64,000 bases of DNA from JAUIAI01 sp045106815 (GTDB lineage Bacteria > Pseudomonadota > Gammaproteobacteria > Burkholderiales > Burkholderiaceae_E): the NCBI GenBank assembly GCA_045106815.1, contig JBGCFG010000079.1, positions 1 to 64,000 of the forward strand, read 5' to 3'. Below, piece after piece: positions 48,103-55,490 of this stretch. Under the pieces are notes generated by a model, which did no database searches, had not been told where the DNA came from, and saw nothing but the letters and a program-made list of their open reading frames with translations. Both the position numbers and the translations under genes were made by a program. Position 1 is the stretch's first letter, and each line of letters starts with the position of its first letter.

Positions 48103-50406
48103 ATGACCGTGTCCGTGGGTTCTACGCACTTCGTGCGTCACCAACGACGTTTGCGTGCATCGCAACGAAACCTTTTGACCGTCTTGCTGGCGCTGTGGCT
48201 CACTGTGCTTGCGGGCAACGCATGGGCGGCGGTAGGCACTGTGCTGGTTACAGCTGGTCAAAACACATTGGAAGACGCCTCGGGAAGCCAGCAACTGATC
48301 GCTCGCGGTACCGAAATCAACAACGGCGACACAGTCACGACAGGCGCAGCAGGTCACCTGCAAATCAGATTTGTTGATGGTGCGATTGTTTCGTTGCGGC
48401 CCAATACGGATTTTAGGGTTGATGAGTATCGCTATCCTGCAGCGCCACAGCGCAGTTTTCTAAGCTTGCTGCGTGGCGCACTACGCAGCGCGACCGGATT
48501 AGCTAGTAAAGAAAACCCCGACAATTACCGGCTCACGACGCCGTCGGCAACTATCGGCATTCGCGGTACTCATTTTGTTGCCGAAGAAATCGTTTGTGAG
48601 CCGTCGTGCGCAGCGAACGAGCAGGCAGGTCTGCACGTGTCAGTGAGCGAAGGGGCTATCGTCGTCAGCAATGATGCGGGCGCAATTGATTTGTCCGCTG
48701 GACAATCCGCTCGCGTGGCGGGCCCAGACTCGCAACCTGTGAAGACTGCGCAAGCACCTGTTTTGGCTCCCCGCCCCTACCGGACGGACCAACCCCCGAC
48801 ACCTGAAAACATCAATCCTGAACCGATTCAGCTCGCACTCGAAAAACCGCGTTCTCTTGCTGGTCCCTCTACCCGATCTACGCCAACGCCGCCCGCACTC
48901 AAGCTCCCGAACAACGCAAGCGATACAGGTTCTCGCCAGGAATCGCCCAAGACACGCTCAGACTCGCCCGAACGAGTCGCTCTCGAAGAAGGCCTTGCCA
49001 AACAAACCGCAGAGCAGCGCGACCAAACAGACAAGTCGCCCGGTGAGATCGGCGAAATCGGTCAGATCGGCGAGGTGAACGGGCCGACACCGGAGCCAGC
49101 GTGGGACGATCAAAGCGATCAGGCCAAATGGACCCTACCGGAACCAAGCCTCAACACTGACTCGCCCGGGTGGGCAGATGACAATCAGGATCAAAGCAAT
49201 GTCGACAGCGGGTATAGCAGTGGCACTGCGATCGAGTCTGGCTCTCCGATTGCGAATGACTGGTTTGCAGCGGACAGCGACTACCCCGATATCGCGAGCC
49301 TGCCGGCACCAGCCGAGCAAATCAATGTGCCGCGCACGCCGGACGGGGGCTTCGATACCAGCGAGTTGTTCCCCTCGCCAGAGCGACAGGCGTCGGGCGG
49401 GCAGGCCAACATAGAAGGCGGGTCAGGGTCTGGCGGCAATGCGAGCAGCGACGGCAGTAACTCCGATAACCAGCAGGCAAACGCCGGCAATGGCAGCAGT
49501 ACTGGTGGCGGTAGTAGTGGCGGCAGTAGTGGCGGCAGTAGTGGCGGCAGTAGCGGCGGTAGTAGTGGCGGTAGTAGTGGCGGTAGTAGCGGCGGTAGTA
49601 GCGGCGGTAGCAGCGGTGGTGGGATCAATCCGCCTGGCGCAGTGCCTGCGCCTGCAGCCGGCGTGGCGCAGGCTGATCAGTGGCGCATCGACTTACGCGC
49701 AGTGCCGGTCGTTTCTCGAGTTGGCCTGGTACTCACGAATCAGGCCATCCTGGCCTTTGATGATGAAGTGACCTTGAGCGCAATGGGTCTGTGCCCGAAT
49801 GTCTTTTGCCTTAGTCGAGGCACGGCCAGCGTGGCCGAAGCAGGCAATGATCAATACGCGGCATGGGGCCGGTGGACCGACGGCTCGCTCAAGCTGCGCA
49901 TCCTCGGGCTCGATTCGGCCATTGCGCTCGCCGCAGACGAAGGCTTGCATTATCTGGTGGGCGTTCCCGCGGTCAGCCTGCCCACGCAAGGCACGTTTAG
50001 CTATCCACTCATCGCCGCAACTGCCCCGACTTCCGATCTAGGCTGGGCCCCGGGTCAGTTTACCGGTGCCGCAGCAGTGCAATTTGCGCCAGGTGTGGCT
50101 GCCCGGGTTGGCCTGGAGGGCCAGATAGACATTGCCAATCAACAGTTTACGTTCGCAACCGCAGGTGGCTTGGTGAATCCCGGCGAAAGCCAGCTCTCTA
50201 CCAACGAGCAGGCAGGCTTTAACGGCACCCTCACCAGCGCCGGCAGCCCAGGCGCACCCTGGTTTTGCGGATCAGCCGGCTGCGCCGTGCGTGTAAACGG
50301 CGGATTGCTCGGTCCCAGCGGAGAAAGGCTTGGGCTGGGGTATTCGGTGGTCAGTGAAAGCGGCTCGACTACAATTGACGGGGTCGCAGTCTTCGGACGC
50401 CCATAG
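48103..50406 (+). CDS. Exported FecR-domain protein with GGSS linker and TbpB-like C-terminal barrel
   Basis: The 767-residue protein has a Sec signal (LLALWLTVLAGNAWA then AVG, no lipobox), a FecR-type domain about residues 43-210 (GDTVTTGAAGHLQIRFVDG, TPSATIGIRGTHF), an acidic Ser/Pro-rich linker, nine GGSS repeats and a C-terminal domain of about 250 residues. The last ends VNGGLLGPSGERLGLGYSV and TIDGVAVFG, resembling the TbpB-type 8-stranded barrel of Slam-dependent cargo. Cysteines in GLCPNVFC and FCGSAGC could pair. It starts 15 bases after the Slam-like gene, with AGGGAAG upstream. No sigma factor is nearby, so the FecR domain is unlikely to be an anti-sigma. Confidence 0.65.
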   Translation: MTVSVGSTHFVRHQRRLRASQRNLLTVLLALWLTVLAGNAWAAVGTVLVTAGQNTLEDASGSQQLIARGTEINNGDTVTTGAAGHLQIRFVDGAIVSLRPNTDFRVDEYRYPAAPQRSFLSLLRGALRSATGLASKENPDNYRLTTPSATIGIRGTHFVAEEIVCEPSCAANEQAGLHVSVSEGAIVVSNDAGAIDLSAGQSARVAGPDSQPVKTAQAPVLAPRPYRTDQPPTPENINPEPIQLALEKPRSLAGPSTRSTPTPPALKLPNNASDTGSRQESPKTRSDSPERVALEEGLAKQTAEQRDQTDKSPGEIGEIGQIGEVNGPTPEPAWDDQSDQAKWTLPEPSLNTDSPGWADDNQDQSNVDSGYSSGTAIESGSPIANDWFAADSDYPDIASLPAPAEQINVPRTPDGGFDTSELFPSPERQASGGQANIEGGSGSGGNASSDGSNSDNQQANAGNGSSTGGGSSGGSSGGSSGGSSGGSSGGSSGGSSGGSSGGSSGGGINPPGAVPAPAAGVAQADQWRIDLRAVPVVSRVGLVLTNQAILAFDDEVTLSAMGLCPNVFCLSRGTASVAEAGNDQYAAWGRWTDGSLKLRILGLDSAIALAADEGLHYLVGVPAVSLPTQGTFSYPLIAATAPTSDLGWAPGQFTGAAAVQFAPGVAARVGLEGQIDIANQQFTFATAGGLVNPGESQLSTNEQAGFNGTLTSAGSPGAPWFCGSAGCAVRVNGGLLGPSGERLGLGYSVVSESGSTTIDGVAVFGRP
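49507..49614 (+). repeat. Nine tandem 12-bp repeats coding GGSS
   Basis: Nine consecutive units of GGC-GGY-AGY-AGY each encode Gly-Gly-Ser-Ser within the FecR-domain protein. Unit length is a multiple of three, so copy-number change keeps the frame. Codon variation is confined to synonymous third positions. Confidence 0.95.
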
Positions 50407-50445
50407 CCGCGCGGTTGCAAATGTGACTGCCAATGAAGGCTTCAA

Positions 50446-51471
50446 GTGGCCGCCGCAAGAGGCCACCTTTGCTCAGTCCAATTTTCACGGAGTCTTACTA
50501 TCGCTTCGCCGCGCGCAAGTAGTGTCGAGTTTTCCCCTCAGCCCCTCGATAACGAGCGACTCGCCAATCTGTGCGGCCCGCTCGACGCCAACATTTCCCA
50601 GATTGCCGACGCTTTTGATGTGAGCATCAAACGGCGAGCGGCCGGATTCCAAGTGGATGGAAAGCCAGAGCCTGCAGGCCAGGCAGCTGCAGCGCTCGAG
50701 CAGTTCTATCGCCGTGCGAGCCAACCGATTGCCGCAGAAGATCTGCAACTGGCCATCATCGACCTGAAACAACGGCACGCCGCTCTGGGCAGCGATGATG
50801 AATCCCCCGTGCTGCAAACACGGCGACAGGACCTACAGGGCAGAACGCCGCGCCAACGGGAATACTTGCGCAAGATTCTCAAGCATGACATCACCTTCGG
50901 GCTTGGACCTGCGGGCACTGGCAAAACCTATCTTGCTGTGGCATGCGCGGTTGATGCGCTTGAACGCGAAACCGTTAAGCGGCTAGTGCTGACGCGGCCG
51001 GCTGTCGAGGCTGGCGAGCGTCTGGGTTTCCTGCCAGGCGACCTGAATCAAAAAGTTGATCCTTATCTGCGCCCACTCTATGACGCCCTCTACGATTTGC
51101 TCGGTGTAGAAAAGACAACCCGTATGTTCGAGCGACAAGTCATCGAAATTGCGCCCTTGGCGTACATGCGCGGCCGCACGCTTAACCATGCTTTCATCAT
51201 TCTTGACGAGGCGCAAAACACCACACCAGAGCAGATGAAGATGTTCCTCACTCGGCTTGGGTATGGGTCACGCGCGGTGATAACCGGTGACGTAACGCAG
51301 ATTGATTTACCCAAAGGTCAACCCTCAGGACTTGTTCAGGCGAGCAGAATTCTGCAAAAGGTCCGCGGTATTGCGCAAATTGAATTTGAAGCAAGCGATG
51401 TGGTGAGACACCCCCTGGTCGCGCGAATTGTCGAGGCCTATGCCCGCGAGAATGCCAAGAAGAAAAGTTGA
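50446..51471 (+). CDS. ybeZ: PhoH-like ATPase (YbeZ family)
   Basis: The 341-residue protein has an N-terminal KH-like region and a PhoH ATPase domain with Walker A GPAGTGKTYLA, RPAVEAGERLGFLPGDL, LAYMRGRTLNHAFIILDEAQN (Walker B) and ITGDVTQIDLP. YbeZ works with YbeY in rRNA processing in relatives. GTG at 50446 is the first start. The N-terminus is poorly conserved, so the real start may be internal. It is normally next to miaB; here two genes intervene. Confidence 0.92.
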   Translation: MAAARGHLCSVQFSRSLTIASPRASSVEFSPQPLDNERLANLCGPLDANISQIADAFDVSIKRRAAGFQVDGKPEPAGQAAAALEQFYRRASQPIAAEDLQLAIIDLKQRHAALGSDDESPVLQTRRQDLQGRTPRQREYLRKILKHDITFGLGPAGTGKTYLAVACAVDALERETVKRLVLTRPAVEAGERLGFLPGDLNQKVDPYLRPLYDALYDLLGVEKTTRMFERQVIEIAPLAYMRGRTLNHAFIILDEAQNTTPEQMKMFLTRLGYGSRAVITGDVTQIDLPKGQPSGLVQASRILQKVRGIAQIEFEASDVVRHPLVARIVEAYARENAKKKS

Positions 51472-51988
51472 GTCCGCCGCCAGCGGCGCGGCAGGTATTG
51501 CGACTGGCGCTCTGGAGATCGATCTGCAACTGTCAGGGCGCATCAGCATTGCGCCGCTGCGACCGGCGCGCTTGCGCAAAATAGTCAGCACAACCCTTGA
51601 TATGGCGACTCGGGCAGACAAATGCAAACAGCGTCTCAATATGCTGACACTAAGATTTGTCATACGCGAAGAGGCCCGACAACTGAATACAGCCTACCGG
51701 GCCAGTGACTATGCCCCCAATGTGCTGACCTTTGCCTACCCGGACATGTCGGCGGCAGATATCGTCATTTGCCCGCCGGTTGTGCGCGAACAGGCCAATA
51801 CGCAACAGAAACGCTATGCTGACCACCTCTCCCATATGGTTGTCCATGGCGTGTTGCATGCGCTTGGCTATACCCATGAGCGCCCAACCAACGCAGCCCG
51901 GATGGAGCGGCTTGAAAAGACCATCCTGGCTAAGTTCAAAATTGGGGACCCGTATATCCTGGGCGATTCCGCCCGGCTGGCTGGATAG
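51428..51988 (+). CDS. ybeY: Endoribonuclease YbeY
   Basis: The protein of up to 186 residues has the YbeY catalytic zinc motif HMVVHGVLHALGYTHE, with three histidines, and NVLTFAYPD. It acts in 16S rRNA 3'-end maturation and ribosome quality control. It overlaps the ybeZ end by several codons. ATG at 51452 may be the true start, as the extra residues before it are unlike the family. Confidence 0.92.
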   Translation: MSRPMPARMPRRKVESAASGAAGIATGALEIDLQLSGRISIAPLRPARLRKIVSTTLDMATRADKCKQRLNMLTLRFVIREEARQLNTAYRASDYAPNVLTFAYPDMSAADIVICPPVVREQANTQQKRYADHLSHMVVHGVLHALGYTHERPTNAARMERLEKTILAKFKIGDPYILGDSARLAG

Positions 51989-52057
51989 CATTCGTGACTT
52001 GCGTTATGCTCTCTATCCCTAAAAAGCGACCCGCTGACCAACAGCCCGCCATACCTC

Positions 52058-52939
52058 ATGTCTGAACCTCCCCCTGCTGGGACGGATGCCCGCAAATCGC
52101 TGATGGAGCGCATCGGCGCCATGTTTGCGGCTGAACCCGAAGACCGCGAGCAACTGCTCGAACTGCTGCGCAAAGCCCAGGAAAAGCAACTCATCGATGC
52201 GGACGCGATGTCCATGATCGAGGGGGTGCTGCAAGTGTCCCAATTAGCCGTGCGCGACATCATGGTTCCTCGCTCACAGATGGATGTCATCGACATCAGC
52301 CAGCCGCCTGAATCCTTCATGCCTCACGTGATCGACACGGCTCACTCGCGGTTCCCAGTCATTGAAGGCGATCGGGACAACATTCTGGGCATCCTGCATG
52401 CAAAAGAACTCCTCAAGCTCAGCTATGACGAAGATGCTGACGTCCGAGATCTTTTACGCCCGGCCGTATTTGTGCCCGAGTCCAAACGGCTGAACGTTTT
52501 GCTCAAGGACTTCCGTGGCAATCGCAATCACCTCGCGGTTGTGGTTGATGAATACGGTGGCGTGGCAGGCCTGGTTACGATTGAAGACGTGCTTGAGCAA
52601 ATTGTTGGTGACATTGAAGATGAATTTGACTTTGACGAGGAGCGCGACCATATCGTCGTCATTGAAGATACACCGCAACACAAGCGCTACCGTGTTCAAG
52701 CCATCACCGAGATTTCCCAGTTTAACGGCGAGTTCGGTACGGAATTCGCAGACGATGACTTTGACACCATTGGCGGCCTGATTACCGATCACTTCGGTCG
52801 GGTGCCGCGGCGCGGCGAGTCAGTCGTTCAGGATGGCTTACGCTTTGAAGTGCTTCGCGCCGATCCGCGACAAGTCCAATTGCTTCTGGTTGAAACCTCA
52901 AGCACGGCCCGCAATCAACCCACTCAGGAGTCCGCCTGA
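52058..52939 (+). CDS. corC: CorC/YbeX CBS-domain protein
   Basis: The 293-residue protein has a CBS pair (VRDIMVPRSQMDVID, HSRFPVIEGDRDNILGILHAKELL and HLAVVVDEYGGVAGLVTIEDVLEQIVGDIEDE) and a C-terminal CorC/HlyC transporter-associated domain (DDDFDTIGGLITDHFGRVP). It is implicated in Mg/Co efflux, though YbeX also links to ribosome function. It begins 69 bases after ybeY. Confidence 0.93.
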   Translation: MSEPPPAGTDARKSLMERIGAMFAAEPEDREQLLELLRKAQEKQLIDADAMSMIEGVLQVSQLAVRDIMVPRSQMDVIDISQPPESFMPHVIDTAHSRFPVIEGDRDNILGILHAKELLKLSYDEDADVRDLLRPAVFVPESKRLNVLLKDFRGNRNHLAVVVDEYGGVAGLVTIEDVLEQIVGDIEDEFDFDEERDHIVVIEDTPQHKRYRVQAITEISQFNGEFGTEFADDDFDTIGGLITDHFGRVPRRGESVVQDGLRFEVLRADPRQVQLLLVETSSTARNQPTQESA

Positions 52940-52953
52940 GCGAGCAGGCCGGA

Positions 52954-54561
52954 TTGGTGAGTCGTCCCACAGGTAACGGCACCAACCGCAGATCAGCCTG
53001 GTTGGTTCTGTTGTTTGGCGCATTACACGGCGCATTGTTTGCCTTGCCTCTCGGCTGGCAGCTTGCCGCAATCCCTGCCCAATTCATTTTGTTTGCCGCG
53101 CTGTGGTGGCTGGTGGGTCTGCACCCACCGGCTCGTGTGACTTGGCTCACGATGTTGTTCGGCATTGCTCACTTTGTCGTCGGACTTGCTTGGCTGTTTA
53201 TCAGCATGAATCGCTACGGCGGCATGCCGGCGCCTATGGCTGCGCTGGCAGTCGTACTGCTTGGTTCATATCTCGCCCTGTTTGGTGCGCTTGCCCTCGG
53301 GGCCGCTTCTCGGGCAATCGCTGCGCTGTCGAATATTCCCGCTAACGGAACGGCGGGCGGCATGCGTCCTGGCGCACTGGCTACTGCCGCTTTAGTAGCG
53401 GGCTGCTGGGGGCTCGGCGAGATTGCACGCGGTTATGCCCTGACCGGTTTCCCGTGGCTCTCGATAGGTTATGCGCATATCGACTCGCCAATGAGCGGGC
53501 TCGCACCGATCGTTGGCGTTTATGGCCTTGGCGTTGTGGTGGCACTGCTGGCCGTTTGGGTCGTGGAGCTGCTCAGGCCATCCAGTTATCTGCCATCCAC
53601 CCGCATGGCGCACGGGGCCTGTGCGTTGGGTTTTGGTGCGTTGGCAAGCGGCTTTGGCATCATGCCGTGGAGCCAGCCAGAGGGTGACCCGATCAAAGTG
53701 CGCCTGCTACAGGGCAACGTGCCGCAAAGCATGAAGTTTGATCGTGATCGAGCCAGCAAAGCAGTGCAAGACTACCTGCAGATGATTGAAGGCACTAATG
53801 CGGCGCTCACCGTGCTCCCGGAAACCGCCTTTACCAGGCCGTTGAGCTCTCAGCCGGCGCTCGTGCGCACGCGCCTGATGATGCTCATGCAGGAGACCGG
53901 CACACACATCGCCATTGGGATGCCACTACGCAGCACCGATGCCCAGGCGGCGGGTAACCCGCGCGTGCAACTGACCAACAGTATGGCCACGCTAAGCCCT
54001 GCCGGCGAGATTGTCCACCGATACGACAAACAGCATCTGGTCCCGTTTGGGGAATATGTGCCATTCGGGTTCGCGTGGTTCGTCAACATGATGGAAATCC
54101 CGCTCGGTGAATTTGGACGAGGTGCACCCGACCAGCCTCATCTGCCCATCGAAGGCCGTCAGATCGCGTTCAATATTTGTTATGAAGACTTGTTTGGTGA
54201 GGAGCTAAGCCACCAGGTCAGAACCGGCGCCAACGTCTTGATCAATGTCAGCAACATTGCCTGGTTTGGAGATTCCCATGCCCTGCCCCAGCACTTGAAC
54301 ATCTCTCGCATGCGGGCCATCGAATTGGGCCGCCCCATGCTGCGTGCCACCAATACTGGGGCGACGGCTTCGATCGACCATAAGGGTCAGGTCGTCGATC
54401 AATTGCCCACCTACTCGCAAGGCGCACTGGACACTATGGTTCAGCCCACCACAGGCATGACTCCTTTTGCCCGGTTTGGCATTTCAGCCCCACTGGCAGC
54501 AATCGCCCTCACCCTGCTGTTTGGCTTGTTGATCTCGCGGGTTGATAGAATCCGCGCTTAG
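52954..54561 (+). CDS. lnt: Apolipoprotein N-acyltransferase Lnt
   Basis: The 535-residue protein has about six membrane helices at the N-terminus and a C-terminal nitrilase domain. The catalytic Glu lies in VLPETAFTRP, the essential Lys region in DKQHLVPFGEYVPFG, and the nucleophile Cys in FNICYEDLFGEEL. It adds the third acyl chain to lipoproteins. The start is TTG at 52954 or GTG at 52957, 14 bases after corC. Confidence 0.94.
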   Translation: MVSRPTGNGTNRRSAWLVLLFGALHGALFALPLGWQLAAIPAQFILFAALWWLVGLHPPARVTWLTMLFGIAHFVVGLAWLFISMNRYGGMPAPMAALAVVLLGSYLALFGALALGAASRAIAALSNIPANGTAGGMRPGALATAALVAGCWGLGEIARGYALTGFPWLSIGYAHIDSPMSGLAPIVGVYGLGVVVALLAVWVVELLRPSSYLPSTRMAHGACALGFGALASGFGIMPWSQPEGDPIKVRLLQGNVPQSMKFDRDRASKAVQDYLQMIEGTNAALTVLPETAFTRPLSSQPALVRTRLMMLMQETGTHIAIGMPLRSTDAQAAGNPRVQLTNSMATLSPAGEIVHRYDKQHLVPFGEYVPFGFAWFVNMMEIPLGEFGRGAPDQPHLPIEGRQIAFNICYEDLFGEELSHQVRTGANVLINVSNIAWFGDSHALPQHLNISRMRAIELGRPMLRATNTGATASIDHKGQVVDQLPTYSQGALDTMVQPTTGMTPFARFGISAPLAAIALTLLFGLLISRVDRIRA

Positions 54562-54584
54562 CCCTTTTTTCGCAGCGACAGCCC

Positions 54585-55490
54585 ATGCAGACATATCAGG
54601 AGATCATCCTAAAACTCCAGGAATACTGGAATCGGCAAGGGTGCGCTCTGCTGCAGCCCTACGACATGGAAGTGGGTGCCGGCACCTTCCATACGGCGAC
54701 TTTTCTGCGCGCAATCGGCCCTGAGCCGTGGCGTGCGGCCTATGTACAACCCTCTCGCCGACCCAAGGACAGTCGCTATGGTGAGAACCCCAACCGGCTG
54801 GCCAAACATAACCAGTTTCAGGTGGTGCTAAAACCCTCCCCACCCGACATCATTGATCTTTATCTTGGTTCGCTCGAAGCAATTGGCATTGATGTCCAGA
54901 GCAACGACATTCGCCTCGTTGAGGATAACTGGGAATCACCCACTCTGGGTGCCTGGGGGCTTGGCTGGGAAGTATGGCTAAACGGCATGGAGGTCACGCA
55001 GTTCACCTATTTCCAAGAAGTGGGGTCGCTGCGCTGCCAACCCACCACCGGCGAAATCACCTACGGATTGGATCGCATTGCAATGGACTTGCAGGATGTA
55101 CGCAACGTATTTGATCTGCAATGGGCGCCCGGCATTACGATGCGCGACGTCATTCATCAAGACGAAGCCGAACAGTCTGCCTACAATTTTGAACTCGCAG
55201 ACGTCGCCATGTTGTTTCGTCACTTTGATGAATATGAGCATGAATTCAATAAGCTCATCGAAGCCGATCTGGCGCTGCCCGCTTATGAAATGGTGATGAA
55301 GTGCTCCCATAACTTCAACCTGTTAGATGCCCGCGGGGCCATCTCGGTAACGGAGCGCGCAGCCTACATTGCCCGTGTGCGCGCGATGGCGCGTGGCGTC
55401 GCGCAGGCCTACTATGACTCGCGCGAGCGCCTTGGCTTTCCGATGGTGCCGCAGCAGCGTACTCCGGCCACTGAGGAATCGCAGGCATGA
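54585..55490 (+). CDS. glyQ: Glycyl-tRNA synthetase alpha subunit
   Basis: The 301-residue protein has motif 1-3 features of class II glycyl-tRNA synthetase: TYQEIILKLQEYWNRQGC, YDMEVGAGTFHTATFLRAIG, WRAAYVQPSRRPKDSRYG and LGWEVWLNGMEVTQFTYFQ. It is the alpha part of the (alpha-beta)2 bacterial enzyme. It overlaps the glyS start. Confidence 0.97.
   Translation: MQTYQEIILKLQEYWNRQGCALLQPYDMEVGAGTFHTATFLRAIGPEPWRAAYVQPSRRPKDSRYGENPNRLAKHNQFQVVLKPSPPDIIDLYLGSLEAIGIDVQSNDIRLVEDNWESPTLGAWGLGWEVWLNGMEVTQFTYFQEVGSLRCQPTTGEITYGLDRIAMDLQDVRNVFDLQWAPGITMRDVIHQDEAEQSAYNFELADVAMLFRHFDEYEHEFNKLIEADLALPAYEMVMKCSHNFNLLDARGAISVTERAAYIARVRAMARGVAQAYYDSRERLGFPMVPQQRTPATEESQA

Noticed and set aside
48103..48730. 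FecR domain as anti-sigma regulator of iron uptake
   Set aside because: No sigma factor, TonB receptor or cytoplasmic segment is present in the neighbourhood.
49507..49614. Short tandem repeat as CRISPR
   Set aside because: Units are 12 bp without spacers and lie in frame in a gene.
49281..49628. Leucine- and proline-rich minus-strand reading frame over the GGSS repeat
   Set aside because: It is the mirror of the GGSS coding repeat in another frame; no ribosome site or family look.
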